Of a stretch of 64,000 bases of DNA, positions 1-8,992 are shown piece by piece. Origin of the DNA: SG8-41 sp963802355 (lineage in GTDB: Bacteria > Pseudomonadota > Gammaproteobacteria > Burkholderiales > SG8-41). Within the stretch, counting starts at the first letter, position 1; each line of letters opens with the position of its first letter. The notes below the pieces were generated by a model, which saw nothing but the letters and a program-made list of their open reading frames with translations, searched no databases and was not told where the DNA came from. A program made the position numbers and the translations under genes. Location of the stretch: assembly GCA_963802355.1 (NCBI GenBank), contig CAWDIV010000028.1, forward strand, positions 310,001 through 374,000, read 5' to 3'.

Positions 1-2
1 AC

Positions 3-794
3 GGTTCGCACACATTGAACGCCGAGCTGGGCGGCATCGCAACCGTCGCGGGATTGTTTTACCGCGGCATTCGGGGCAAGCGCGGCGCAATGGACCTGGA
101 GCACCTGCAGGAGGCAATCCGGCCTACCACGCGCAACCAGATGGGCACCGCGCTCGTCTGGATGGAGAACACGCACAATCGCTCCGGCGGTTCGGTGCTG
201 CCGCTCGCTTACATGGAAGAGGTCGCTCGCTTGGCACGCGAAAAAAGCGTGCCGGTGCATCTGGACGGCGCGCGGATTTTCAACGCAGCGATAGCGCTGG
301 GCGTTGCCCCCAGCGATATCGCTAAATTTTCCGATTCGGTTTGTTTCTGTGTATCCAAAGGACTTTCTGCGCCCGTGGGCTCGATACTCTGCGGGAGCAA
401 GGACTTCATCGAGCGTTCTCGGGCCTACCGGCGCATGGTGGGCGGCAACATGCGCCAGGCGGGACCGGTAGCGGCCGCGGGCATCGTCGCGCTCGAGACG
501 ATGGTGGATCGCCTCGCCGAGGATCACCGCACCGCCAAGCGCCTGGCAGAGGGCCTGCATCGCATCGATGCGAGCCTCGTGGATCCGAAAGATGTCGACA
601 GCAATCTCGTGCGGGTGGAAGTAAAGAAGAGCGGGCGCCGCGCGGCGCAGTGGTCCGCGGATCTGAAGCAAAAGGGGGTGAGCGTCGCGCCGTGCGACAT
701 CCATTCGCTGCGCTTCGTGACCCACCGGCACATCTCGCCGGCGGATGTGGACGCAACGGTCGGCGCGTTCGCGAGCTTGTGGAGCAAGAATTAA
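3..794 (+). CDS. ltaE: Low-specificity L-threonine aldolase, 5'-truncated by window edge
   Basis: PLP-dependent aldolase cleaving L-threonine/allo-threonine to glycine and acetaldehyde in the cytosol. The visible 264 residues are the C-terminal three quarters of a family protein of about 340 residues. The frame is open from base 3, and a TTG at 15 is internal, not a start. Family landmarks seen: ENTHN, HLDGARIFNA, and the PLP-lysine motif CVSKGL (Lys codon at 357-359), followed by GGNMRQAG. The reading frame is intact to a TAA at 792-794. That stop lies at the edge of a dispersed inverted-repeat unit, so no native 3' flank is visible. Confidence 0.9.
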   Translation, partial: GSHTLNAELGGIATVAGLFYRGIRGKRGAMDLEHLQEAIRPTTRNQMGTALVWMENTHNRSGGSVLPLAYMEEVARLAREKSVPVHLDGARIFNAAIALGVAPSDIAKFSDSVCFCVSKGLSAPVGSILCGSKDFIERSRAYRRMVGGNMRQAGPVAAAGIVALETMVDRLAEDHRTAKRLAEGLHRIDASLVDPKDVDSNLVRVEVKKSGRRAAQWSADLKQKGVSVAPCDIHSLRFVTHRHISPADVDATVGAFASLWSKN

Positions 795-1109
795 CCGCCA
801 AGACGCCAAGGCCGCCACGAAGGACAGGGCAAAATTTTAACCGCCGATGGCCGGGGATGGCCGCCGACAAATCAAATCAGTCCACCGAAGTACACGGAAC
901 ACAGGACGCAAAGTTTGCACTCATGACGATCACCGCTCGTTGGTGGGCATGAGGAACTAGCCGCCAAGTCGAGAGGAACCTGCCGGAAGCAACGAACCGC
1001 TTCCGGCCCGCCTCTCATTTGAAACGTTACACGGCGACTTGATCTGCATTCATCTGCGGCAAATTTTGGACTTGAATTTTCTTGGCGGTCTTGGCGTCTT
1101 GGCGGTTAG
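793..1109. repeat. 317-bp intergenic unit bounded by inverted repeats
   Basis: The left arm begins TAACCGCCAAGACGCCAAG at the ltaE stop codon. The right arm (about 1081-1109) is its reverse complement with one or two mismatches, reading CTTGGCGTCTTGGCGGTTA. Inside the arms a second imperfect inverted pair is visible: GCCGATGGCCGGGGATGGCC near 845-865 against GATCTGCATTCATCTGCGGC near 1041-1060. No coding sequence is supported within. Related arms recur at 8131-8160 and 19945-19970. Together this looks like a non-coding, palindromic intergenic repeat. Confidence 0.7.
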
Positions 1110-1122
1110 TCCTATAGTGCGT

Positions 1123-1681
1123 ATGCGCAGGCCGACCCGTGAAGACCTGCTCGCCGCCGCCGGGAAGACCATCCCGGACGTGATCGCGCCCAGACCTGCG
1201 GGTACTCTTCTGCGGCATCAATCCGGGGCTTTATTCGGGCGCCACGGGCCACCATTTCGCGCGCCCCGGTAACCGCTTCTGGCCCGCGCTGCACGGAGCG
1301 GGGTTTACTCCGCGCGTGCTCGACCCGTCCGAAGAGCGGTTGCTGCTCGAGTACGGATACGGCATCACCAATCTCGTCGCCCGTACCACCACCGCCGCCG
1401 ATGAGCTGGCGCCGCGGGAGCTGATCGCGGGCCGCAAACGCCTCGACGCCAAGGTGAATCGGTTTCGTCCGCGGTGCGTTGCCGTGCTCGGGATAGGCGC
1501 GTATCGCACGGCCTTTGAGCAGCCCCGCGCGCTGCTCGGAAAGCAACCCGAAGCGCTCGGCGGTGCGATGCTGTGGGTGCTGCCCAATCCGAGCGGGTTG
1601 AACGCCAATCACCAGCTCGGCGACCTCATAGCGCTCTTTCACGCCTTGCGACGGTCGGTAGCGCGCCAGCGCGCCCGGTGA
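1123..1681 (+). CDS. mug: Mismatch-specific uracil/thymine-DNA glycosylase, one frameshift
   Basis: Mug-family base-excision enzyme that removes U or modified bases from G:U and G:T mispairs. The protein starts MRRPTREDLL at 1123. The first conserved motif, GINPGLYSG, lies just after a +1 shift at about 1192: an extra A in GCGCCCAGACCTG. Downstream the frame continues with ARPGNRFWP and the second motif NPSGLNAN, ending with TGA at 1679-1681. The restored length of about 185 residues fits the family. Because both halves are well conserved, the shift is more likely a sequence error than a real loss. Confidence 0.8.
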
Positions 1682-1736
1682 GCTACTTCGCACGGCGTAT
1701 CATTGATTGCGAACTTAGCTATTGGAGGCGAGGGTC

Positions 1737-3038
1737 ATGAAATACCCCGGCACGTTCGGCCGTGCGCTCAAGCGCGTTCTATTCATGCTCGGCGCAGGAC
1801 TGGCAGCCCACGCAACGGGCCAGCCCGCCGAGCCGGTGCTCTCACTGGCCCAGAAGGAAAGGCCGGCGTTGCTCAACACGCTGAAGGAACTTTGCGAGAT
1901 CGAATCCGGCAGTTCGGATCGCGAAGGGCTGGACAAGATCTCGGCCGTGATCGCGGCACGGTTGACGGGCCTTGGAGGCAAGGTCGAGATGATCGAGCCG
2001 GGCCCCGACACGGTCAGGTTCGTCGACACGCCGGAGAAACTCGGCAAGATGGTCCGGGCGACCTTCGCCGGCAAGGGGACGAGAAAGATACTCCTGCTCG
2101 CCCACATGGATACCGTGTATCCGCGCGGCATGCTGGCCCAGCAACCTTTCAGGATTGACGGCAACCGGGCTTACGGGCTCGGCATTGCAGACGACCGGCA
2201 CGGCATCGCCCTGATATTGCATACCCTCGCCATGCTCAAGGCCATGAATTTCGCCGACTATGGAACGCTCACGGTGATGATCAACGGCGACGAGGAAGTC
2301 AATTCGCCGGCATCGCGCAACCACATCACCCGGTTGGGTGCCGAGCACGATGTCGTATTTTCGTTCGAAGGTGGCGGCAACCCGCAGGAAGATCGGTTGA
2401 GGCTGGCTACCAGCGGTATCGCGGAAGCCATCCTCCGCGTGCGGGGCCGCGCGTCGCACGCAGGAGGGGCGCCCGAGAGGGGCGTCAATGCGCTCTATGA
2501 GATGGCACACCAGGTGTTGCAAATGCGCGATCTATCCGACCCGGCGACAGGCCTCAAGGTGAACTGGACGATGGCGAATGCCGGCATCGTCCGCAACATG
2601 ATTCCGCCCGGCGCGCAGGCGCAGGCGGACATACGCGTCGAGCGCATCGCCGACTATGACGGCATCGAGCAGAAGCTGCGGGAACGGATGAAGAACAAGC
2701 TGCTGCCAGAGAGCCAGGTGGAGCTCATCTTCGAGCGGCGGTTCCCTCCCTTGCAACCAACTGCGGCCGCGCGGACGCTCGCCGCGCATGCTCAGCGGAT
2801 CTACGGCGAGCTCGGCATGAAACTGGGCATTCTGGACCAGCCGACGGGAGGCGGCACGGATGCCGCGTTCGCGGCGCTGAAGGCGAAAGGTCCGGTCATC
2901 GAGAGCTTCGGCCTGCGCGGCTTCGGCTCGCACTCGATCAATGCGGAATACATCCTGATCGAGTCCATCGAGCCGCGCCTCTATCTCGCGACGCGGATGA
3001 TCATGGACGTGGCGCAGGGCAAGGCGCCTTTGAACTAA
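1737..3038 (+). CDS. Secreted M20-family metallopeptidase (glutamate carboxypeptidase-like)
   Basis: Zinc-dependent exopeptidase of the M20 family, closest in layout to carboxypeptidase G2-type enzymes. The ATG at 1737 is preceded by a strong GGAGGCGAGGG ribosome-binding site. A TTG 15 bases upstream is less likely because it overlaps that site. Residues 1-32 look like a signal peptide (Arg/Lys, then FMLGAGLAAHA). Metal-site motifs are LAHMDTVYP (His123), GIADDRHG (Asp152), GDEE (Glu186-Glu187) and GFGSHSINAEYI near the C-terminus. The dimerisation domain sits in the middle (about residues 215-330). At 433 residues it is full length and intact. The substrate is unknown. Confidence 0.88.
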   Translation: MKYPGTFGRALKRVLFMLGAGLAAHATGQPAEPVLSLAQKERPALLNTLKELCEIESGSSDREGLDKISAVIAARLTGLGGKVEMIEPGPDTVRFVDTPEKLGKMVRATFAGKGTRKILLLAHMDTVYPRGMLAQQPFRIDGNRAYGLGIADDRHGIALILHTLAMLKAMNFADYGTLTVMINGDEEVNSPASRNHITRLGAEHDVVFSFEGGGNPQEDRLRLATSGIAEAILRVRGRASHAGGAPERGVNALYEMAHQVLQMRDLSDPATGLKVNWTMANAGIVRNMIPPGAQAQADIRVERIADYDGIEQKLRERMKNKLLPESQVELIFERRFPPLQPTAAARTLAAHAQRIYGELGMKLGILDQPTGGGTDAAFAALKAKGPVIESFGLRGFGSHSINAEYILIESIEPRLYLATRMIMDVAQGKAPLN

Positions 3039-3086
3039 CCGCCAACTCATGAAGAATTTGTATCCTACCTAACCATTCACTCAACC

Positions 3087-3563
3087 GGATTACAGATTGA
3101 CGGTTTCATCTTGACAGAGAATCCAGCCATCCTCGCCTCCTCGGACGTAGATTTCCGAGCGCTAGCTTGTATCCAAACGACGGCTCGGAAGCCGAAGCGC
3201 GCTGCCTCGAGCTGCTGGCATGGTCGTCAAATACGGTTCACGTCGCGTATGCGCAACTGCTTCGCCCGGAGAGGTTTGTGCCAAACGAAGCTGGCCATCC
3301 TCCCGTAAAGGAGAGCGGCCGCGCAAACTACGAGCGCTGCCTTACCGACATCGACAAGAAGTTGCAGCATCAACAGTACGCGGTCGCTTCCCAATTCACC
3401 GTGGTCGACCCGTTTTGGCTCGTCTTCTATAGGTGGGGCGTACGAAACCGGCTATGACATGCGAAGCAAGTTCCCTGCATACACGGCTTACGCGGAACGT
3501 TTGTGCCGCAGATCGAGTGTTCAGCGGGCGCTGACTGCCGAAGGTATTTCGGTATGGAACTGA
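3087..3563 (+). pseudogene. Glutathione S-transferase remnant lacking the N-terminal domain
   Basis: The reading begins with GLQIDGFILTENPAIL, the end of a GST thioredoxin-fold domain. After frame changes near 3150 and 3430 it continues with a GST-like helical domain: EAEARCLELLAWSS, ANYERCLTDIDKKL, FTVVDPFWLVFYRWG and YDMRSKFPAYTAYAERL. It ends with TGA at 3561-3563. About 65 N-terminal residues are missing, and only 48 bases separate the fragment from the M20 stop codon, which suggests a deletion. Because the start is absent, this is probably real decay and not sequencing error alone. Confidence 0.6.
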
Positions 3564-3643
3564 ACTGCGGCGTGCCGCCGACGCCAAAGAGCGGCGCGGC
3601 TGACGCCGTACGTTAAACCGGTGCAGCGCGTCCGGCTTTAACG

Positions 3644-4187
3644 CTACATGAACCAGAGGTAATAGATCGCCAGCCCGAGCAGCGGCGACGAGCCAGTAGC
3701 CCGCCAGCGTCACCCGCATCAGCGTCTTCCAGCCGCGCACGTGGAGCCGCTGCGGCAGAAGGCCGTTCATCTGCAGCACCAGCCACAGGCCGCACGCGAT
3801 CGTTGCGCTGCCCAGCGCCGCGTGCACCCACGGCACCCGGACGTGCGGCTTGGCGAGGTCGGAAGCGGCTTTGGGCGTCACGTCCGCCAGGCCCCACACC
3901 ATGATCAGCGCGACGAGTACCGCGTTCAACAGCATCCAGATAGTCTGGTTGTAGCGGTGGCCGGCAATATTGCCCCGCTTTGCGAGCCAGTAGCCGAAAG
4001 TGAGGCCCGCGACCAGCAGGATATTGAGGACCACATTCAAGTCGTACAGAAGCCCGGCCGGACCGAGTGCCGGAGCGGTCGCCTTGTCGGCGGCCTTGAT
4101 TGCGATGACCGCGGCTGCCGCTCCGCCGATCAACAGCGCGCCGACGAGCAAACTGAAGCGCTTCACTCCGAGAGGCGGCACGAACAC
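3644..4187 (-). CDS. DUF420-like four/five-helix membrane protein, one frameshift
   Basis: Hydrophobic inner-membrane protein resembling DUF420/YozB-like proteins, whose role is thought to relate to cytochrome oxidase or haem biology. Helices are visible at LLVGALLIGGAAAAVIA, LLYDLNVVLNILLVAGLTF, IWMLLNAVLVALIMVWGL and ATIACGLWLVLQM. Conserved His residues sit between helices (PHVRVPWVHA). A +1 shift near 3682 separates the body from the last helix, LLGLAIYYLWFM, which ends at TAG 3644-3646. The start used is the GTG at 4187. The frame stays open upstream and contains a CDGSH-like motif, so a longer N-terminus is possible (see findings). Confidence 0.65.
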
Positions 4188-4479
4188 GGCAGCCTGCCAT
4201 CCGCGGCTCTCGGCGAACCCGATCGCCCAGTGCGTGCCGTCGCAGAACGCACATCTCCCTATGAGACGGTGAGCAGAACACCGGACACTATGGGAAACCT
4301 ATAGCCCAGTGCTGGCCCCGCTTCGGCAGGGTTTTCGTTTCCAGACCGCGATGCTGCTTGTCTCAACCTCAGTGGCGCAATCGGGCAACCGAATGGCGCA
4401 GGAGGGAAAGCGCAGCGGATCGCTGGCCCATATAGTCCCCCTCTCCGGTGGGAGTTTCCCGCCATAACAGGAGGAAACT

Positions 4480-4938
4480 ATGAAGGATCTTGCAGGCATC
4501 ATCGGAGGGCTATTCCTTGCCGTCATCGGCGCAATTCTTGTCACCGTAACCTTTGCCGCATCACCCGAAAAAGGAGGCTCGTTGGGTGCCATCAGCTTTT
4601 TTGCCTTTTGGGTCGTAGGCATCGTCGTTGCCATATTCTCGGCGTCTGCGTCGAAGGCATGGAGAAAACTTCTTCTCTCTTCATCCGTGCTGTCGTTCCT
4701 GCTTCCGCTATCAGGGCTGATCTACACGGGAAGTTTCATGGCAAAGCACGTCGATGCAAACGCGCAATACGCAGGAGCTCAGGCCGCTGGTGCTGCAATC
4801 GGTGGTGGCCTTATCTCTGGCTTCATGGGGTTTGTCGGCTTTTTCCTCGGTGTCGTATTTTTGATAATCGGTCTACTTGTCGGCAGAGATAAACAGGTTG
4901 TCTATGTTCATGCACGAGCCCCTACATCGACAAATTAA
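4480..4938 (+). CDS. Small four-helix membrane protein of unknown function
   Basis: Intact 152-residue protein with an ideal AGGAGG site seven bases before the ATG. Four hydrophobic segments are seen: IIGGLFLAVIGAILVTV, SFFAFWVVGIVVAIFSA, LLSSSVLSFLLPLSGLIY and ISGFMGFVGFFLGVVFLIIGLLVG. A small-residue stretch (Gly/Ala, residues about 98-112) precedes the last helix. No catalytic motif is visible and the family is not recognised. Its GC content is lower than that of the flanking genes, which may indicate acquisition. Confidence 0.6.
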   Translation: MKDLAGIIGGLFLAVIGAILVTVTFAASPEKGGSLGAISFFAFWVVGIVVAIFSASASKAWRKLLLSSSVLSFLLPLSGLIYTGSFMAKHVDANAQYAGAQAAGAAIGGGLISGFMGFVGFFLGVVFLIIGLLVGRDKQVVYVHARAPTSTN

Positions 4939-5158
4939 CAAGGAATCAAAGGACGAGGCCTTTGTTGGGGTAAGAGCTTTGGCCGCCACCGCCGCTATTC
5001 AGTTCTCGGACGGAACTGCTTCCAACACAGTGGCCACCTCTGACGCGCCGTATCGACTTCTCAAGGTTGTGTGGATCTTGCTTCTGGCCTGCTCGCTTCT
5101 GTACGCGTCACCCATGGTGAGCAAACCAACGCAGCCGACCCACCAGTCAGTCGGCTGA
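4904..5158 (+). CDS. Possible small single-helix protein
   Basis: Open frame of 84 residues starting MFMHEP inside the 3' end of the preceding membrane-protein gene (35-base overlap). One hydrophobic segment, LLKVVWILLLACSLLYA, lies near the C-terminus. There is no recognisable domain and only a weak ribosome-binding site. It could be a coupled partner of the upstream gene or a chance frame. Confidence 0.3.
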   Translation: MFMHEPLHRQINKESKDEAFVGVRALAATAAIQFSDGTASNTVATSDAPYRLLKVVWILLLACSLLYASPMVSKPTQPTHQSVG

Positions 5159-5167
5159 TGCTGGATG

Positions 5168-5361
5168 TTAACGCCTCTGCAGCAGGTGCTTCGACGCCGG
5201 GAGCGCTTCCGGCCACTTGAAACCGTTCACGCGCTTGGGCTCGACCGTGCGCGGCAGGCGGGCGACGTGCGGCTCGATTGTTTTGACGAGAACACGCGGG
5301 CAGGCGGCCCGTCCTGCGTCACCTCGATCGTGGTACCGTCAGCTTGCGCCTGCGCAGTCAT
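5168..5361 (-). CDS. Possible small ORF downstream of the phnE fragment, frameshifted
   Basis: ATG at 5361 reads MTAQAQADGTTIEVTQDG. After one +1 shift near 5310 it continues ...VLVKTIEPHVARLPRTVE... and KWPEALPASKHLLQRR, ending at TAA 5168-5170. The restored length is about 64 residues. It lies 34 bases after the stop of the truncated phnE copy, on the same strand, as if it were the next gene of a former phn operon. The family is not recognised. Confidence 0.28.
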
Positions 5362-5395
5362 TTCAGCGACCCTCCCTCGATCCCCAGCGGTGATC

Positions 5396-5600
5396 TCAAA
5401 TGATCTTCCTGCGGATATGGGTAACCACGATTTCGGCAACGATAACCACCGCGAAGATCGCGAACAGCATAAGCGCCACCCGGTCCCACTGGAAGAGGTT
5501 CATCGCCGCGCCGTGTCGATCGCCATGGCGATGCCGCCGGCGCCGACGCCCCAGCACCGCCGACTCGCGCACGCTGATGTCCCAGCGCAATATAACGCAT
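5396..5600 (-). pseudogene. 3' fragment of a second phnE (permease C-terminus only)
   Basis: On the minus strand the fragment encodes WDISVRESAVLG, a GIGMAID-like segment (frame-broken) and the terminal helix RVALMLFAIFAVVIVAEIV followed by RRKII and TGA. The same residues, with about 80% base identity by eye, form the end of the intact permease gene at 8170-8370. Homology stops abruptly just before the WDISVRES codons, at about 5597. It is therefore a partial duplicate, not a whole gene. It sits on the far side of phoX from the intact phn operon. Confidence 0.75.
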
Positions 5601-5864
5601 GCGGATCGCTGTCCACCACGGTACCCGATGGCGCTTGTCCCAAAGGGTGCCGCTGGCCCCTCTAAAGTAGCCGCCAAGCAACATTAATCCGGACATTGTC
5701 GTCGAGATTGTCTCGATGAAATATTGGCTGTGCGAATTGCCGTTAAAGAAAAGCGTAGGTGCGAGCCGGGAGCGGGACAGAGCTTGCCGCGTTGTGGTGG
5801 TTGGAATAGATTGATCGGGGGCAAAGATAAAGACGAATTGATTCCCAATCCAACAGGAGGAGAT

Positions 5865-7805
5865 ATGAAACACGATCAGTTCGAAGTCGCCGACGGCCGG
5901 CGCGTCAATCCGTCGACCGAGCCCGCCATCGCCGACATCATCGACGTGCGCCTGTCGCGCCGCGCGGCGCTGCAAGGCATTGGCGCGGCAAGCATGTTCG
6001 GGCTGTTCGGGTGCGGCACGATGGCCGCCGGCTCGGGCGGCAGCGCGGATGGGTCGGCGGCTCTTGCATTCACCGAGCTCGGCCGCACCACCGACGACAA
6101 GGCGCATGTCGCGCCGGGGCATAACCTGCAGGTGCTGATCCGTCAGGGTGATCCGATCCACCGCGGCGCGCCGCAGTACCGCCCGGGGCAGCAGACCGGC
6201 GCTGACCAGGAGCGCCAGTTCGGTACCGACAACGACTTTCTCGCCTTCATGCCCCTGCCGCGCGGCTCGAACTCGTCGACGCGCGGACTGCTGGGCGTCA
6301 ACCACGAGAACCACCGCGCCGTGCTGTGCTTTCCCGGGGTAACCTCACAGAACTTGTCGCAATTGACGCGCGCGCAGTGCGAAGTGCAGATGGCAGCGCA
6401 GGGTTTCTCGATCATCGAGATCCAGAAGAGCGGCAACAGCTGGCGCCTGGTGGAGGACAGCCCCTACAACCGCCGCCTCTCGGCGAACGCTGCGATGCGC
6501 GCCGCGGGCCCGGCGGCGGGTAGCGCGCGCCTGCGGACGAACGCCGATCCGTCGGGCACGCGGATCTTCGGCACCTTCAACAACTGCGCCGGCGGCACGA
6601 CCCCGTGGGGCACGATCCTGACGGCGGAAGAGAATATCCAGAACTATTTCGCCGGCAACGCGGGGCAGGGGCCGGAGGCGGCGGCGCGCAAGCGCTACGG
6701 CGTGAGCGGGCGCGGACGCTACGACGCCTGGGGCCGCCACTTCGACCGCTTCAACCTCGACAAAGAGCCGAACGAGCCGAACCGCTTCGGCTGGATCGTC
6801 GAGATCGATCCTTATGACCCGAAGTCGACACCGACGAAACGCACCGCGCTCGGGCGCTGCGCGCACGAGTGCGCGACCAGTGCCGTGAGCCACGACGGGC
6901 GCGTCGCGATCTACTCCGGCGACGACGCGCGCATGGAGTACGTGTACAAGTTCGTCACCCAGGGCAGGTACGACGCATCGCGACCCGAGGCCAACCGCGA
7001 TCTGCTCGACAGCGGCACGCTGTACGCCGCCAAGTTCGAGGCCAACGGCAAGATGCGCTGGCTGCCGCTCGTCCACGGGCAGGGGCCGCTCAGCGCCGCC
7101 AACGGCTTCAACAGCCAGGCCGACGTGGTGATCGAGGCGCGGCGCGCGGCCGATCTGCTCGGCGCGACGCCGATGGACCGTCCCGAGGATGTCGAGGCAC
7201 ATCCGGCGAGCGGGCGCGTCTACGTCGTGCTCACTTACAACGAGCAGCGCAAGCCCGACCAGGTCAACCCTGCTAACCCGCGCGCCAACAACCGCTACGG
7301 GCACATCATCGAGATCGTTCCGCCCCTCGTGAACGGCAAGCCCGATCACACCGCCACGGAATGCGACTGGGGCTTCTTCCTGCTCGCCGGCGATCCCGCC
7401 AATCCCTCGCACGGCGCGCGCTACGGCGGCCAGGTCACCGCCAACGGCTGGGTCGCCGCGCCGGACAACGTCGCCTTCGATCCCAAGGGGCGGATCTGGA
7501 TCTCCACCGACGGGCAGGACGACGCGGCCGGCTTCAACGACAGCCTCTACGCCGCGCAGGTGAGCGGCCCGGGACGCGGCGCGACGCGCTGCTTCTTCAA
7601 CGGCCCGAGCGGTGCCGAGATCTGCGGCCCGGCCTTCACGCCCGACGGCAAGACCCTGTTCCTCAGCGTCCAGCACCCCGGCGATGATAAGGGCTCGAGC
7701 TTCGACAAGCCTTCGACGCGCTGGCCCGACTTCCAGGAGGGCATGCCGCCGCGCTCGGCGGTGCTGGCGATCACCCGCAACGACGGCGGCGACATCGGCG
7801 GCTAG
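5865..7805 (+). CDS. phoX: PhoX-family alkaline phosphatase, Tat-exported
   Basis: Calcium/iron-type phosphatase of the PhoX (DUF839) family that releases phosphate from organic esters outside the cytoplasmic membrane. ATG at 5865 follows AGGAGG. A twin-arginine signal, RLSRRAALQGIGAASMFGL, is at about residues 27-45. Family motifs seen: LLGVNHENH, a long FGTFNNCAGGTTPWGT stretch with LTAEEN, GWIVEIDPYDP, GRCAHE, YSGDDARMEYVYKF and RPEDVEAHP. At 646 residues it is full length and intact. Neighbouring phosphonate-transport genes support a role in phosphorus scavenging. No clear Pho box was seen upstream. Confidence 0.92.
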   Translation: MKHDQFEVADGRRVNPSTEPAIADIIDVRLSRRAALQGIGAASMFGLFGCGTMAAGSGGSADGSAALAFTELGRTTDDKAHVAPGHNLQVLIRQGDPIHRGAPQYRPGQQTGADQERQFGTDNDFLAFMPLPRGSNSSTRGLLGVNHENHRAVLCFPGVTSQNLSQLTRAQCEVQMAAQGFSIIEIQKSGNSWRLVEDSPYNRRLSANAAMRAAGPAAGSARLRTNADPSGTRIFGTFNNCAGGTTPWGTILTAEENIQNYFAGNAGQGPEAAARKRYGVSGRGRYDAWGRHFDRFNLDKEPNEPNRFGWIVEIDPYDPKSTPTKRTALGRCAHECATSAVSHDGRVAIYSGDDARMEYVYKFVTQGRYDASRPEANRDLLDSGTLYAAKFEANGKMRWLPLVHGQGPLSAANGFNSQADVVIEARRAADLLGATPMDRPEDVEAHPASGRVYVVLTYNEQRKPDQVNPANPRANNRYGHIIEIVPPLVNGKPDHTATECDWGFFLLAGDPANPSHGARYGGQVTANGWVAAPDNVAFDPKGRIWISTDGQDDAAGFNDSLYAAQVSGPGRGATRCFFNGPSGAEICGPAFTPDGKTLFLSVQHPGDDKGSSFDKPSTRWPDFQEGMPPRSAVLAITRNDGGDIGG

Positions 7806-7814
7806 CCTGTTTAC

Positions 7815-8135
7815 TGTGCCTCTTCCACACTTTGGCCGCACCTCGTTCTGGGACAACGGTTCTCCAGCGACAGCAAGACCTGCGCCAGCTGCCACTTCGC
7901 CCGCGATGAGGCCGTTGCCGCTTCCCCCCGATGCGCGGGGCCCGCTGACGTCGCGGCATTGCCGATGGCTAACCCGACCGTACATCACATTCCCGTCTGT
8001 CCAGTTGCCCATGAAGGAACGGTACGAGCGCGTGCGCAGGTGGTACGATGCGTGTATCTCGCACCCGGCTGCGCAGCAAGTCACGAAGGAGGAGATCGTG
8101 AAGGTTTACTACGATTACGCCAAGGGGAGTATGAG
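7815..8135 (+). pseudogene. Two fused gene remnants: di-haem cytochrome c peroxidase-like and GST C-terminus
   Basis: Around 7850-7960 one frame reads GQRFSSDSKTCASCHFARDEAV. This contains a haem-binding CxxCH as found in MauG/cytochrome c peroxidase proteins, but no other part of that protein is present. From about 7975 another frame reads PSVQLPMKERYERVRRWYDACISHP and EEIVKVYYDYAKG, typical of a GST helical-domain end. The GST reading stops where a copy of the CTTGGCGTCTTGGCGG repeat begins (8137-8155). Both are fragments with no start of their own. Confidence 0.5.
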
Positions 8136-8169
8136 GGGAGTTCTTGGCGTCTTGGCGGCTGCTCCAGCC

Positions 8170-8976
8170 CTAGATGATTTTTTTTCGGATATAGGTAACG
8201 ACCACTTCGGCAACGATCACTACCGCGAAGATCGCGAGGAGCATCAGCGCCACGCGCTGCCACTGGAAGAGGTCCATCGCTGCGTTGATCGCCATACCGA
8301 TGCCGCCGGCGCCCACCAGCCCTAGCACCGCCGACTCGCGCACGCTGATGTCCCATCGGAACAGCGCAATCGCCCAGAACGCGGGCTCGACCTGCGGCCA
8401 GTAGCCTTTGACGAAGATACTGGGCCAGGGCGCACCAGTGCTTTTCAGCGCCTCGATCGGGCCGGGACGCGTTTCCTCCAGTGCCTCGCCGAAGAGCTTG
8501 CCCACAAACCCGATCGATCGAAACGCGATGGCCATCGTGCCGGCGAGCGCGCCGGGCCCGAATATCGCCACGAAGAGCAATGCCCACACCAGGGAATTCA
8601 CGGAGCGCGAGGACACCAGCATGAGCTTCGCGAGGTAATTCACCCACGGCCACGGCGTGATATTGTGCGCCGCCAGCAGGCCCAGCGGCACCGCCATAAG
8701 GATCGCCAGTATCGTCCCCAGCGTGGCGATGTGCAGCGTCTCGATCAGCGCGTCGTGCACGCCCTTCGGGTAGTAGGCCCAGTCGATCGGCCACATTCGC
8801 CTGAACAGATCCGCCATCTGTTCGTGCGCATCGTAGAGAAACTCCGGGATGATCTGCACCGTGCGCAGGCTCACCACGATTGCAGCCACCAGCCCGAAAT
8901 AAAGCACGAAGCGCGCGAAGCGCTGGCGGGGCGTATAGCGCCGCCATTCGCGATCGATCGCGTCGGTAGCTGCCAT
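8170..8976 (-). CDS. phnE: Phosphonate/phosphite ABC transporter permease (PhnE-type), distal copy
   Basis: Inner-membrane permease of a PhnCDE-type importer. The ATG at 8976 (MAATDAIDREW) gives 268 residues; the longer open frame upstream runs through repeat sequence. Six helices are visible, together with the ABC-permease EAA-like loop: GEALEETRPGPIEALKSTGA, then LFRWDISVRESAVLGLVGAGGIG. The gene is intact and ends AEVVVTYIRKKII. It is the last gene of phnD-phnC-phnE-phnE, separated from the other permease by a 100-bp inverted-repeat element. Its 3' end is duplicated at 5396-5600. Confidence 0.9.
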   Translation of the reverse strand: MAATDAIDREWRRYTPRQRFARFVLYFGLVAAIVVSLRTVQIIPEFLYDAHEQMADLFRRMWPIDWAYYPKGVHDALIETLHIATLGTILAILMAVPLGLLAAHNITPWPWVNYLAKLMLVSSRSVNSLVWALLFVAIFGPGALAGTMAIAFRSIGFVGKLFGEALEETRPGPIEALKSTGAPWPSIFVKGYWPQVEPAFWAIALFRWDISVRESAVLGLVGAGGIGMAINAAMDLFQWQRVALMLLAIFAVVIVAEVVVTYIRKKII

Positions 8977-8992
8977 GTCAAAACCCCGATGG

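Noticed and set aside
6345..8084. A 579-residue minus-strand frame opposite phoX
   Set aside because: Low-complexity Ala/Arg/Val composition caused by the GC-rich third positions of phoX; phoX itself is intact with clear motifs.
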